Shown in pieces: positions 1-11,976 of a DNA stretch of 64,000 nucleotides. The notes beneath the pieces were generated by a model. It saw only the letters and a list, made by a program, of their open reading frames with translations. It was not told the origin of the DNA and made no database searches. The DNA comes from Acanthaster planci (Eukaryota; Echinodermata; Asteroidea; Valvatida; Acanthasteridae), in NCBI RefSeq assembly GCF_001949145.1, contig NW_019091406.1, positions 1,132,742-1,196,741 on the forward strand. Direction: 5' to 3'. The position numbers and the translations under genes are program-made. Within the stretch, counting starts at the first letter, position 1; every line of letters starts with the position of its first letter.

Positions 1-289
1 CAAGAATAACACGCTGCTATAGGCATCTATCATAGGGCAGCCATTTTGCTTTCCTTTTTTCAGCAATGTAACCAAACTGAGGCTGGAAGGAAAAACAGTC
101 TATTCCCTTTTATCAATATGTGAAGTTGCATCACTGTAATCAGTGAGTCTAAAGGAAACAGGACAAAGAAAGGCGCATATCAGAATAAAGGTGTATGGCG
201 AAGTGGCTGTGGCCGCAGTGGCTCCACATGGCGCACGTGTTATTACTAGACGCAGCCGTAATTCAGTCGGTCAGCATCGATCTAGCGGC
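1..289. other. 3' flank of gene 1
   Basis: This is sequence downstream of the gene 1 stop. I see no minus-strand AATAAA here, so the 3' UTR may extend past the left edge. There is no other gene. Confidence 0.5.
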
Positions 290-483
290 TCATGACACGG
301 ACGCCACAGAGGGCGACTTCTCCGATTTCTTCTCGGCGCTTGGCTGCAACTCGGCGTCCTCCACCGACATAACCTTGGAGTTGCCGTTGACTTTGACGAC
401 GACGCAGGCGATAAGGGCTATCACTAAGACTAAAGCGGCCACGCCACCCACTGCAATGCCGGCAATGGCACCGACTGACAGTC
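290..483 (-). CDS. Gene 1 exon 6: transmembrane helix and cytoplasmic tail
   Basis: The exon encodes GLSVGAIAGIAVGG followed by a long Ala/Val/Leu/Ile stretch, then KVNGNSKVMSVEDAELQPS and a Ser/Lys-rich end, with a TGA stop at 290-292. The GLS.GAIAGI entry to the helix and the KV.S.E..EL.P tail motif match gene 2 closely. The tail has several Ser residues and no ITAM- or SH2-type Tyr motif. Confidence 0.85.
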
Positions 484-3400
484 CTTCATCAATGGATAAT
501 GCAATGACACAAAAAAAATCACAAAATCAGCCATAGCAACAAGACCCGATTTACAAAACTAACTCAGGAGGCCATTTACCAATGATGCATTGGTACAAAA
601 GCCCCCCATTTATTTTACTGACGTTAAAGGCACGTTTCCATGATTTTGTACGTTTAAGGGTGCGTTGCGTACAGATCCGCTATTTGTACGTTTCACTTTC
701 TCGGACATAAAAAGTTAACATTGACATAACACACGTGCATGTAGCCCAGGTTATGGCGTTTCGTCATTGGCCGTTCGTATGATTACTGCACTTTCGCGTA
801 ATCCACTGTAAGCGAGCGATCTATCCACTGCGGCCAAGCAAGTGCACAAACACCGTTTTCGCCGGTGTTTTTCGTCAAAGCTAACAGCGACCTCATGATA
901 TGCGTATCACGCTGGCCGCATAAGGTCGCTGTTTGTCATGATTTCCCCGCTGCACACATCCCGACTCTGTCCACGCACCGTACGTGCCTACAGTGAGTGC
1001 ACTGTCTGGGCCAGGCCGCAGCGTTTTGTTCGCTTTACAGTGTATTATTAGGCGACTGTTCCGTCACCATACGGACGGCCAATGACGCACGCCTTGCACT
1101 GAGCAAGGTAACGTTCTTTGCGTTTGGCTGTCAAAATCGCACCGGGAGCGATTTTACACACACGTAACACTTGGCGTGAGTGTTTAAGCGCATATGGAAA
1201 GGCGCCTTAAAATGCAGGCGAGAAGGCTTTGGAAAATAGCCCCTATTCATCCCTCTGCTATCGTTGTTTTGGAGGACACTTATGCAAGACCTGTTTGGCT
1301 GTTTTACATCACGTATACAGATGCATTTTGTGTCCGTATTTTGTTGAGTGGATGCGAGTACTTAGATTATTGTGAATTGATCACCTTGGCTCAAAACAAC
1401 AGGAGTCTGAATATATTTTTCCTATTATTCTAAAAAATAACCAGAACGGTGTTATGCGCCATGCAGGGCAGCCTATAGATTAATCAATATAACGTCAGTA
1501 AGATCTCGAAAAAACAAATCTCTGTGTGATTAAGTATTCTTTATCAGAAAAGTAAATAAAGCAGTGACGTGTCTGAACTTACCAGCTATTTTGGAAACCG
1601 CTGTGAAAACAAAGAGAAAAACAAAGAGAAATTTTCAACGTTAATTGGCAACATTTTCCAACAAGAGGGACTACTGAGGACTATTTCTATGAGAACTATT
1701 CCTATGATCATGAATACAACGTGTCACCGAAAAGCGCCAGGAATACTAGCATGTACCTAATAATTTAATTGTGCTCCAATAAGAGGAAACCTGGTCAACT
1801 TTAAGATGTTTAAATTTCAAGAGTATGTATACTTTCTACAGTAAAAATAAACGTCGGAAACCTCTTGCAAGCATTCACAAACAAAGCCTGATTAACATAC
1901 GACGATAAAAAGTTTGATAGGCTGCTCGTTGAAAACGGTTGTCGTATTGCCTCTGTTATATAAGCCATAGGATTGTTTTCATGTAGCAAGTTCAGTTTAG
2001 CGCAGTTTATTGTCTGCACTAACCCATCCCAGCCATTTTACAGTCCGGGGAAGATGTGGGTAATAAGATTTAAAAGGTCTCCCATCCCGGTTTGGTTTTA
2101 AGCACACTCAATACATCCACGGCAGATTCTACAATCACGGAACTGCAAACTCTTTTGAGTTTGGCATAACCTGGAAAACTTATTTTCTTCAAAGACCACT
2201 GACTTACCATTGACGATGAAAGAATTTTTATCAACCTGAAGGTCCTTGACGAGGCTGTCATTTGAAGTCTGGAAACCCTCAATTATCGCAGCTTTCAATG
2301 TGTCAGCGGTAATCCCCAAGACGTCATCAAAGGCCATGCGGTAATCCGCGATGATACTTCCGCTCCTGAACTCTCTCACTTGACAGTTTCTGTAGGCATC
2401 TTCCACGATAGAAGATTTCAGGGTCAGTCGAAGCTGAGGAGTTAGAATGACAGTGGTCGCTTGACTGAATTAGGTAAATGATAAAGTTCATCAGGTTTAG
2501 GTGGCTTGGGGTTCGAACACATTATTCTTATCTTTCCTCCTATTGGCGTAGGCCTATCCAGCGGGGGGAGTTGCTCCAGGAGGCAAACATGGTGTCATTT
2601 TTTTTTCGGAAGAACTAAAAATTTAAAGACAAAAGAAACGGCTTTGCGCATCTTCCTATTTTTGCAATGAGATAAAATCATTCGAGGGGAAAACATGGCC
2701 CTGTGTGGCTGCGCTGATAGGGCAGACCTTGCTGGCACGCATTATTGCTATTCCCAAATGACCCTGGACGTGCTTCATGTTTTTTTTTTGGCATGCGCCG
2801 TTGAAATGCTGTAGTTTCTCATTCATGTAATCGCTCACTGGAGTAACAAGCCGTCATAAAAAGTTTCGGCTGCTCTCCGGCACCCATGGAAGTAACTAGC
2901 TGCCGGCTGGAGTCTCTCCCCGTAGAAGTGTGTTATCAGCCATGGCTTTAGGACACACTGATGAAACCCGCATCCGAGACAGTCCACACAAAAAAACAAA
3001 ATGACACAAAATCTAAAAAGGGGGGCCTAAGAACTATCCTGATGAAGTTGCAGCTCAGTGAATTCTGTATATTCTTAGGGTGAGAAATAACAATATTACA
3101 GAATTTTGATTTCATATCAAAAGTTTCTGAGTCATGTTCTGAATTCAGCGTCTGGGACTAGCGTTCAGTCGAATGCAGCTACGCGATGTCACGCACTGAA
3201 CCGACAAACCGTATACTGTACCGCACGCCCCTAGATTAGCCCAGGTTGCACGACGTCTACATAGGATTGCGACTCATGTCCAAGGTATAAAAGTTCTCCT
3301 ACAATGCGAAATTTTTTCGACGGTGTTTTCTCACATTTTTACCTGGCGAACACAGCTCAAATGTCGTTCACAGAGTACTTTGTATCCCGAATTCCATAAA

Positions 3401-6399
3401 TGCTGTGTTAAACTTACTAAATACACCCGCGGACAACGTATTTTGCAAGAGATTTAGCGAAATCCACGCTTTCTGTTCTTCCAGTTGCGCATGCACCAAA
3501 ATGGCCTCCAAGCTCGGTCCGCATTGTCAGTTATGTTGTCTAGGTCTAGGTCTTCTGGTCTCATCTGCGACTTCCTCACGCTTGCGCCCTTCCGCGCATG
3601 CGTAGGGTGCATTTCGTGCATGTGCAAGTACTCGTACTAGACGAACGCAGACCGCGACGGAAAGCGTGGACTTCGCTAAATCTCCTGCAAAATACGTTGT
3701 CCGCGGACGTATTTAGTGGTGGGGGCGTATTTAGTACAAGGCACCTGTGAACGACATTTGAGCTGTATGTGCCAGGCAGAAATATGAGAAAGAAAACTAC
3801 AAAAAAATTGCATTGTAGGAGGACTTTTATACCCTGAACGTCAGTCGCAATGTAAACGGAGACAACGTCTAAACTGGGCTAGGCCCTAGATGTACATTGT
3901 ATTGTGTCAACGCCCGCCAGCACTTCTCATGGCAATTTCCGAAGGGAGTCTTTAGACGCGTCGTTGGAAAAGACCCACTTCAAAAATATTAGGGTTTCTT
4001 CAAATTGACAGCTTGCCAGAAAAGAATAATTTTACAGGGCGTTCAGTCCCATCATTTTTAAACCAAGTTTGCTATTCAACAATAATTTCGTCTGTTACAG
4101 GTACTGTTTGGATTACTGCAAATCATGGACTGTAGCTTTTACCTGTGCCTTGAAAAACCTTCGATTCGAAATCTAGATCTCTTTTCTCGGAAAATACAGC
4201 ATTCGTCAATTTCGTCAGGTTATTTTTTTTGGGGGGGGACTCATCTTTAGATTTTAAGCACTTGTGTTGCTACAAAGGAGGATGTTGTACAACTTTACCT
4301 TTATATGCGCATCGCACACACGCTTAATTTACAGAGCAAATTGTAGATAACTTACTGCGTCGCAGACTCTTTTACTTGTGGTTTTGAACTCCATGGTTTG
4401 GGAGTCTCCTAATGCTGCTGTGAACGTGGCATCTGCGCCGTCAATTTTGATGATTTTGAATTCACCGTCAAACTCCTTGAGGGCTGACAATGTAAAAACA
4501 AAAATGTCCTTGAATAACCTCTACACAGGATTTCTTTGGAAAGTCTGAATATTGTCTATAGACATCAACAGACGGTCATTTTTATGCCACAAGTTTGTCG
4601 TATCTACCAAACTGGATGTAGCGAAGTGACTAATACCGATAAAGCTTGGCTTGGACAAACAGGTGCTAGAAATACACTAAGAAATAAGCCGTAACATTTC
4701 CAACGTTCTGATTTCGCACACAGAGGACTAAGTCTTACAATCTAGATAGATAGGGCTGTAAAACTGTGTAACGAACATGGCTAGCGGCGGTGATTCCTAA
4801 TTTAAGATGTACGCTCCCACTTAAAGGTCAGCTCTCTCCCCGCTCCGCGAAAGGTCAAAAATTGTGCACAAACGTCCGAACCCGGGATTTTGCGTTCATA
4901 CTGAGAAAAGAGGTCAATAGGAAAAGTACTATATATAACTGCTTGTTTCTTTTGATTTACACGAAAGGAACTTACAAGGTTTTTCGGTTGGAATCTTTTC
5001 TGTAGGGTTTGATTTCGTTGTTCTGCCTCCATTTCCTGTCGGCTCTGTTGTCCCTGCCGGCTTTGTCTCCCCTGCCGGCTCTGTTGCCCCTGCCGGCTTT
5101 GTCTCCCCTGCCGGCTCTGTTACTGGCTTTGTTTGCCCTTCTCCTTCTGTCGACTTTGATTCTTCCGTAGTTTCTGCCGCACCTGTTGGCCCAGGTGTCT
5201 CGGTCATCCCTGCTGTCTCTACAGCATCTGTTTCTGCTATCGGTGCTACAGTCGTCTCCGCATTGCTACGTGTTCCTGTGTCAAAAATAAAGCATATCCG
5301 TGTAACAGGGATGAGATTTCTCAGCTTTTTAGCTGATTTAAGCTTTTTTGTTTTGGATTTCAGCTTTTTTCGTCATTGGTTGTGTACAAAGGTATAGGAA
5401 ATTTTCACATTTCAGCTTCTTTGTGCCTTTTTTCAGCTGTTTTCAGCTATTTTTAATCATTGGTCAATTTCACCCCTGGTGTACACAGGTACATCGACAC
5501 AAGTGCATTTATATGTATCAGCATGTTGAATTGACGGTCCTCTGATTTTTTAATGTTTGCTTGACATTTTAGGACCTTTCTCTCTTTTTATTTAAATACA
5601 AATCTCCCTAATTCCCGAGCAACACAGATTTGTGTTTCAGGGAGAAAATCGCAATGTAATGCTGGTTTGTGCGCAAGAATATTCCGAAACTTTGATATTT
5701 TGCAATGTTATGCTCGGGTTATTCGTTGTCGTGTAAGCACAGGCAGGCATGCAATTAACCAACTAGCAGCCCTCTCTCTGAAATTTTTCCCAGAAAAGAA
5801 TTTCAGAATTCATAATTCGAACAGAGAAAAGGTACAAACTGAAACGTGGTTTCCTTCGATGTCGGCAAAGCAATGGCGCCCTCTGTTGTCCAGATGACCA
5901 GTACGGACATCTTTAAACACTTAAAAATTGTACTTTCAATAAACATAAACCCCGCAAGGATATCAAGTAGATTCTGTACACTGTAAAAAGAGTATGAAGC
6001 TGCACAAGAAAGTTCGTCTAAAGACAATTTGCCTGCCCCTGCTTCTCAAAAATAAAGGAAGATTTGATCTGGAGGCAAAGTGCATTTCCTTGTCAGTGCT
6101 TCTCCCAAGTCTGGAACCAAATTTTGTCTGGTTTTGCCCAAGGCTATTTTTACTGAGCTCATTACATCTAGTGATGTATTCTCTTTTGATAAAAAATAAC
6201 TAAGTCAATTTTATCATTAAACCGATGGGTAAGAATGTATGTTTTCACAAAAAGGAACAAGGAAACATACCGAATGGAAAGAAACACCAGAAGGGTGAAA
6301 TAACTTAAGGTCACTAGAAGAAAATACTTCAAATAAAACCTTACCCATCAGGCACAGTGCCACAATGGAGGCACCAAGAATAATGGTTTTTGTATCCAT
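290..6399 (-). CDS. Gene 1: SEA-domain transmembrane mucin-like protein, six coding exons
   Basis: The coding exons, in transcript order, are 6399-6345, 5275-4976, 4483-4356, 2433-2208, 1600-1583 and 483-290. They total 921 nt, giving 306 aa, and all junctions keep frame (phases 1, 1, 0, 1, 1). Residues 1-18 are a signal peptide. Residues 19-118 are rich in Thr, Glu, Pro and Gly with ETKPAG/TEPAG repeats. Residues 120-236 form a SEA domain with a predicted autoproteolysis site at G186-S187 (GSIIA). Residues 247-272 are a transmembrane helix, followed by a 34-residue tail. The expected role is a cell-surface glycoprotein whose ectodomain is cleaved but held non-covalently, as in MUC1-type mucins; this comes from the family and is not shown here. 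A 5'-UTR intron probably ends at 6429 (TTCAACAG acceptor). The least certain junction is the last acceptor (GATGAAG at 484), which has a weak AG context. Ligand and tissue are unknown. Confidence 0.85.
755..1093. mobile_element. Fold-back MITE-like element in gene 1 intron
   Basis: Imperfect terminal inverted repeats of about 62 bp (755-816 and 1031-1093) share GTCATTGGCCGT.CGTAT and CACTGTAA.CG cores. Inside are two perfect hairpins: an 8-bp stem (848-855 with 863-870) and an 11-bp stem (883-893 with 923-933). The element is richer in CpG than its surroundings. No coding region is seen. Confidence 0.7.
1583..1600 (-). CDS. Gene 1 exon 5: 18-nt microexon (AVSKIA stalk)
   Basis: Eighteen bases lie between a very strong pyrimidine tract ending TTTTCACAG and a GTAAGTTC donor, phase 1 to 1. 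They encode (A)VSKIA. The same size, phase and VSK core occur in the gene 2 microexon at 15222-15239, which is the main reason to believe it. Confidence 0.75.
2208..2433 (-). CDS. Gene 1 exon 4: SEA domain, C-terminal half with cleavage site
   Basis: The exon is 226 nt, phase 0 to 1, between an ACTCCTCAG acceptor and a GTAAGT donor. It contains NCQVREFRSGSIIADYRMAF, with the GSIIA cleavage signature at the expected strand, then the helix LKAAIIEGFQTSND and a final strand VDKNSFIVN. The length is exactly that of both equivalent exons in gene 2. Confidence 0.9.
3228..3890. mobile_element. Long-arm fold-back (MITE-like) element in gene 1 intron
   Basis: Two inverted arms of about 245 bp (3228-3475 and 3657-3890) match over most of their length, e.g. 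GTATAAAAGTTCTCCTACAATG against its complement near 3812-3833, and CGCGGACAACGTATTTTGCA. The loop of about 180 bp holds a GCGCATGC motif on each side. No transposase is present, so it is a non-autonomous element between SEA exons 3 and 4. Confidence 0.85.
4356..4483 (-). CDS. Gene 1 exon 3: SEA domain, N-terminal half
   Basis: The exon is 128 nt, phase 1 to 0, between a TGTCAG acceptor and a GTAAGT donor. It encodes a typical SEA start, KEFDGEFKIIKIDG, then TFTAALGDSQTMEF and the KRVCDA end. The cysteine of VCDA is conserved at the same place in all four SEA copies of the window. Confidence 0.9.
4976..5275 (-). CDS. Gene 1 exon 2: Thr/Pro/Glu-rich mucin segment with tandem repeats
   Basis: The exon is 300 nt, phase 1 to 1, between a TTTTTGACACAG acceptor and a GTAAGT donor. 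It encodes about 100 residues dominated by T, E, P, G and A and carries near-perfect 21/42-bp repeats (5040-5125) translating as alternating GETKPA and G[AT]TEPA units. A heavily O-glycosylated extended stalk is the likely state. Confidence 0.85.
5040..5125 (-). repeat. 21/42-bp tandem repeat inside gene 1 mucin exon
   Basis: There are about four copies of a 21-bp unit, alternating CTCTGTTG.CCCTGCCGG and CTTTGTCTCCCCTGCCGG, which encode alternating ATEPAGE and TKPAG. Copy number may vary between individuals. Confidence 0.85.
6345..6399 (-). CDS. Gene 1 exon 1: signal peptide
   Basis: ATG at 6399 is followed by DTKTIILGASIVALCLMG, a short hydrophobic leader, and a GTAAGG donor in phase 1. Genes 2 and 3 have leaders of the same length, starting MD and ending with a Gly codon split by the intron, which supports this start. 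Confidence 0.85.
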
Positions 6400-6428
6400 G
6401 GTGAAGATGTGATCGCCAAATTGTGTCC
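6400..6428 (-). other. Gene 1: 5'-UTR part of the first coding exon
   Basis: A TTCTGTTGTTCAACAG acceptor lies just upstream, giving 29 nt of leader before ATG. Genes 2 (19737-19759) and 3 (33609-33633) have the same arrangement, so a non-coding first exon upstream is expected. A GTAAGTG donor at 6678-6672 is one candidate for gene 1 but is unsupported. Confidence 0.55.
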
Positions 6429-7375
6429 CTGTTGAACAACAGAATAAGAGATAAGACATTTCAAGGCAAGGGTCGTACCTGTCTAACGATCAAAGGAGGA
6501 TCCAGGGTGGGGGACAAAGCGGCCTTTCCCTGAAGAGGAGGGAGGTAGCAAGATTGTTTGATTTTTCCAATACAGTTGCAGAACGGCAATTTCAAGGAGA
6601 GTTCTCCGTCCCCTCTTTCCGAAAGCGTATAAAAACCCAACCTTTGCCTAAACCCTCAGAAGAGCGAATTTCACTTACAAAGTTTCATGGTTGCCATTGC
6701 CCCTTTACAATGGTTTGGAATATGCCTTTGCATGCTCAGATTAAAACCGTTAAAACAGAGGACTTTATTAAGATTATTAATAGGGGCGTATTAGTGAGAT
6801 GCACTGCTAACAATACTACCGTTACATCTTCCGTAATGGTAGTCTTGTTCCAGCACGCCATTGATTGATAGCCAGTCACTAATGTCGCAGAAATCGTACA
6901 TCACTGAGGGCATAATTGTTTTGTGTAAATTTAACCATTAGTGTGGGTTCCCATAGGTGGAAACTAGTAGTCGTGCGCAGCCTGAGATAAGTCCGGGGAG
7001 AAAATAAAGAAAAATTGAAACCCGTTACATGAAATTCTACAGACGCCATATTGGGAAGAAGCGTGCAGGTCTAATACGTCAGTTCAGTATTTCAAAAAGG
7101 GTCAAAAGGGCCAGGTGATAGGGCAAACCTGGCATGCATGCATGAGTGCATCGCTGTTGGAATACCACACTGGCTCGAATCGTTAGAGGGTGCACTATTC
7201 ACGGTCCGTTATCAAGCACTTGTCTCTTTTGACCGACACTACAATAGCGCTAGCGGCCGTTCAAAAATACATTTTTTGTTTAAAATTATAAGTAATTCAG
7301 TGGCTTGCGATGAGGTCAATGGAGGTCATATCACCCGGAGAGAAAACAGTAGAAACAGATGAGCACCCAAGCAGC

Positions 7376-7450
7376 CAGTGGCGTAACTAGGGAAGGGAGT
7401 GGAAGGCATGGACCATCTCCATCTCGAGGCCTGTGCCGGGTGCCCCCCCC
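7376..7450 (+). repeat. Dispersed repeat copy A (AGTGGCGTAACTAGGG family)
   Basis: The segment starts AGTGGCGTAACTAGGGAAGG and runs into GGGTGCCCCCCCCGC. The start matches the reverse complement of 42820-42835, so this is a dispersed repeat in intergenic DNA. Confidence 0.5.
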
Positions 7451-7720
7451 GCTAAGAAATCAGAGAAGAAAACAGTCTGGTGATGGTTCACTTCGGTCAA
7501 ATATTTTAACAGTGACTGAACCCATGCATGATTGCGTACCCCCTCCAGTAAACGGGACTCCGAGTGCCCACCTGCCGTGTACCCCAGTTTAATACTCAAT
7601 GCAGGTAACTACATTATAAATGGGCATCGAAATTAAATTCTGCAGAGAGGGATAAAAAAAGCCGTTAAACACGAATTAATCAGCAACTCGCTCTTTTTCC
7701 AACCTCCCACGTCAAGAATA

Positions 7721-8705
7721 TTGCTCGTGATTTTCCTCCAAGTTTCTCTCGAAATTGTGGCTTCATTAATTCCCTGCTGGTACATATGGGAGAGCATCCC
7801 CTCTGACCCCCTGGAAGATGACGTGTCTGGTAAGTTTTATCTTAAACCTGTACCCTATGAAATGTTTACATTCTTGTATGTGCACTTGATAGATAACAGT
7901 ACTTATAGAGATGGTTGGGAAATTACTTGTGTGTTTAGATTGAAACTCATAATTTTATCTGCTTGTGTTGATAGAGCCTGAAAGTTGACCCCTGACAGCG
8001 CGCTTTCGGAACCCTTGGATAGGAAAAATAACGTGCAAGGATTTAGAATTTGTAATATTTTTTCGTTCTGTTACTTCTTCAAAAAAATCCAGCACGGAAA
8101 ACGGGCTACCGTAGTATACCAATTAAACTGAGAAATCACCTGACCTAAAAGAGAAATATCCTACCGAAAATTGACCCATCACTTCCGATGGGAAGCACAC
8201 ATCCGATGGGAAAATACATGAAGAACATTGCAATGAGGCAGTCTCGTACGCAGATGGTTTGGAATTTTATGGTAGTCCGTCGTTAAAAGCAAAAATAAAA
8301 AAAGATCAAAATATTTTTCACAGTGTTACAATTTATAAGTGATAAACTTAAAGCAATATTTTACTTAAATTTCGAAAGTTTCTAATCTTTTATCTAACCT
8401 TTGCTGACAACAACAACTGCGTAACGTCAACTCAACGGATTTTGAAACCCATCGACTGCAAGTAGGTAAATCTTGTTTTCACGTTAGCACGGGCAGTGCT
8501 TACAAACAAACAAACGTGCATGAACATGGAGAACCAGGTACGATATCTCCGGATGTGAAAAGGTCGTAAATTCGTCGTAAATTTTTACCCATCTCCAGGT
8601 GACTTTTCCTACATATTTCTTGAGGAAGACAAAGGAACAATTCCAAGTGTTTCATGGGGTGGTTTCATTTACGAATTATTTGTCCAAAAATTATCGAACG
8701 TGTAG
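7721..8705 (+). CDS. Candidate two-exon coding remnant (weak)
   Basis: An open segment ending at 7829 (IWESIPSDPLEDDVS) has a consensus GTAAGT donor in phase 1. An exon starting at 8599 after ATCTCCAG continues in matching phase as GDFSYIFLEEDKGTIPSVSW then GGFIYELFVQKLSNV and TAG (8703-8705). The splice sites and composition look protein-coding. However, there is no start codon in the first segment, no upstream exon is evident and I recognise no family. It may be a gene fragment or chance. Confidence 0.25.
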
Positions 8706-11700
8706 GACGGCCCAATGTAAAATCCACATAGGCGCAGCCCGCGAGGGTTCCCGAAGCACGCAGAGTGACCGTTTACTTTCAGGCTCTACTGAGAGAAGGG
8801 CTTCGCCGAAAATAGCTGCTTTACAGTATCGATTTCCTTTTTCAAAAGTCAAATATAAGAAAACCTAACTTTACTTTATAATTTATAAATGTGTTAAAAG
8901 GTTATCGTTTTTCTTCTCTTGTTCTTGATTTTTTTCAATGCAAGTTCGGCTGTGGACCTTGAGAGTTTGATTAAAACACAAAATAAAATAAAACATGCTT
9001 CAAATAAAATATAGCCCATAAGCATTAGTTTACAATGAATAGAAGCCGTCGGCGGGCAAATATTTGAGTTTTCGGAAATTTCACAAAGGCCTGCAGGGGG
9101 TTCGGCATAACAGGTACTACTACTGTGTACATAGTAACATATTGGATGGGAGTAATATTTACGTACTTCATTTAATCGTCGCTAGGGGCAAGGTTCAGGC
9201 CGTTTGTAGCCCGATTATGGAGAGAATCGAATCTACCACTTTATCTTGATAAGGGTATTCTTGAAGTTGTTTATCATAATGGTTGCTACGTAAACACTTC
9301 CAAACATAGCGACGATCACACTCTGCACGTGAGAATTTATTTTATGTTTCAGATGAGCAGGGTTTTCCAGTCATAGAAACCATCGCATAAACGTATTTTA
9401 TAGACAGCCAATATTTTAGGTCGACTTTAAGAAATACCCCTAACCATACACTAAGTTAACATTATTCATTTCGATTAAATTGGCTTATAGTACAATTTTA
9501 CAACACTTTCACATAGAATTAATGACCTGAAATTTGTCTTGGTACATTATAAGCTACAAACATGGCCGAAGCAGAAATTTTTGTTGTAAAATCTAATTTT
9601 GGCTCCAAGGTAATACTGAAACGGCACGGACGCGTTGACGTATGTGAGTGATTGCAACCGGAGAGTGAGTGCTCTGCAGTAATTTGGGACGGGTCTTACA
9701 ATTGTAATCCCAGATCCCCTTATCCCAGTTGCCATTTTCCGAGAAGATATACATGGAACAACCGGGATATTATGCCAGCACTGGAAGGTTTCGCACCAGT
9801 TGTATAACAAAAACTAGGTTGAGGTTGGGTAGTTCAACTCCTTTATCTTTAAGGGACATCTGTTTAAGACTTTCTGATTTCAACGATACTTTTGTACTAA
9901 TTTTCGACATGCTTTGTACACTACCAAGGTCATAGTGGTCGTGTCCGTAAGCAAGCGTGAGAATGAGTGGTCGTGACGGGAGCACGCGCCGAAGTCATTC
10001 TGATATTGCTCTCTTCTCTTCAGAGATCATCGCCAGATACATTTTCAAGAAATGCGCGTAGATATCCTAATTCCGGTCGTGCTTGAGAGATGAATGTTAA
10101 CGTCCACGAAGTGTTTTTTAACCGTTGTTAGTAATGTTTTAATAACAGAAATCAAACTTCAAGCGCCATAAACTCAGTTAAAATTAGAATCGTGACCAGC
10201 TTTCGATTTCCACAGGTCCCAACTGCAAGAGACAGAACGAGGAAGGAAAGATGCACGGAACTGGACGGACGTGGTGTACAGTCTCATTCTTCAAGAACAA
10301 AGTACCATTGGTTATGTTGTAGTTCCTCCAGCCACCTTAGCAACAGCTTGATACAGCTTGTGCTGGGATTGTTCTTGAAATTGATTAAATTAAGCAAGGT
10401 TGATTTTAAAATGCAAGCACAAATCCCGAAGAGTTACGTGATACATGAGCAAACAAGAAGTCGGCGCATGGCCTGGCTGATAAGACAGACCTCGCCCTAG
10501 CGCACGTGCACATTTTGCTGTTCCCAAACTGACCTCTGATAAGCGTCATATTTGGAAACATTTTCTCTTGGAATACCGAACTGACTTCCTGCAAATTCAT
10601 TTGTTGGAAGCTATATATTTTTATTTCTTTGCCTTTTTAAATACATGCTGTATTTTTTTAGTTCGAGGACGGAACCAAAGTTACGGCGGACTTGCTTTGC
10701 TGTCCAAAAATTTGGAAAGGCTCACACCTTGAAGCTGCCCTTATGAAGGAAGGCTTGGGATTGTAATTCCGTGTATTATTATGAACTAAACTTTAATGTC
10801 TGACATAATCCAAATATGTAGCAACCTTACAATCGCTTATTACGGACTAAAAGCTGTTGCAGTGTATTTTGTTTTTAAACGAAGCCTTCAGGAGTAACTC
10901 TATTGCAATCATTTTGACACTAATTTATGACAATCAAACATTCTATTCCAGAGCAAAACCCGATTTTCCAAGACAGGTCTGCCCAAACATGTATGTTTTC
11001 AACACGCAGGTGACCTTTAAATTCAAACAACCGTAACAAACAAAACTGTACGCCGATTTGAGTTGAACTTATCAGTTGTACAGGATGAAGTTTAAAAAAA
11101 CATCGACTATGGGACAGGTAAGTTCTTGTTGACCGGCAGGGAGTAATTAAGTGCACAAAAAGCGTATCCAGCTCTCAGGTTAATGTGGAGATGATCCTTA
11201 AGAGTCGTATAACATGCAATTGATGTCTGTTTCTTATGTTCTTTTTATCGAAATTTGGTGGCTTCAGATCCATTTACAAGTACACATACTCGGAAGTACT
11301 CGGATGCGTGCACGGCCATCTTAGTACTCGGCAGTACTTGGTACTCAGGGAAAATACTCGACTGCAAGATTTAGAAGCAGTCACGAGGTGTGATATTTTT
11401 CATCAAACGCAATCACGACAAACAACTTTCACTTCTTTCAACACATCTCTCTGTGTAGTTTTCACTGCCGTCCGTATGCATCTTGGCCAGGTTACCGGTC
11501 TCGCCGGCACAAGATAAATGAAGTCAGTCGCTCAGCAAGATACAGTCTCCGATGTAGGTAACATCAAATTGGCCGCACCAGCATCTTAGACAATGAGTGA
11601 TCACCATTCAAACTTTGTGTTATGCTATGACCAATCGTACTACGATGCTAAAATGTTGCGGTATACTTTTCTTTTAATACAATATTATTCCAAGTGGACG

Positions 11701-11976
11701 AAAAAAGGTTTGCATAAAATTAGTGTCAAAATGACCGTTAGACATCACCAACAACACTCTTCAGGACTCAGCACGACGGGGGCGAATTTGACCTCTATTC
11801 TTGGATGGTTAAATTGGACACTAATTCTCCAAAACATTTGTGGAAAATTTTTCAGTGTTTCAGCAACAACAAAAATGTACATAAAAATGAGGCCTAAATA
11901 CTCACAGGAAATGGAAGGGGTGGGTTGCTCCACTGGAAAGGTCGTCCCGCCGGCTTGAACGCTGGAAAAGCAATAA

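Noticed and set aside
10192-10775. Plus-strand segments starting after TTTCCACAG (10215) and TTTTTTTAG (10662, FEDGTKVTADLLCC...)
   Set aside because: Acceptor-like sites are present but no matching donors or consistent frame link them, and no family is recognised.
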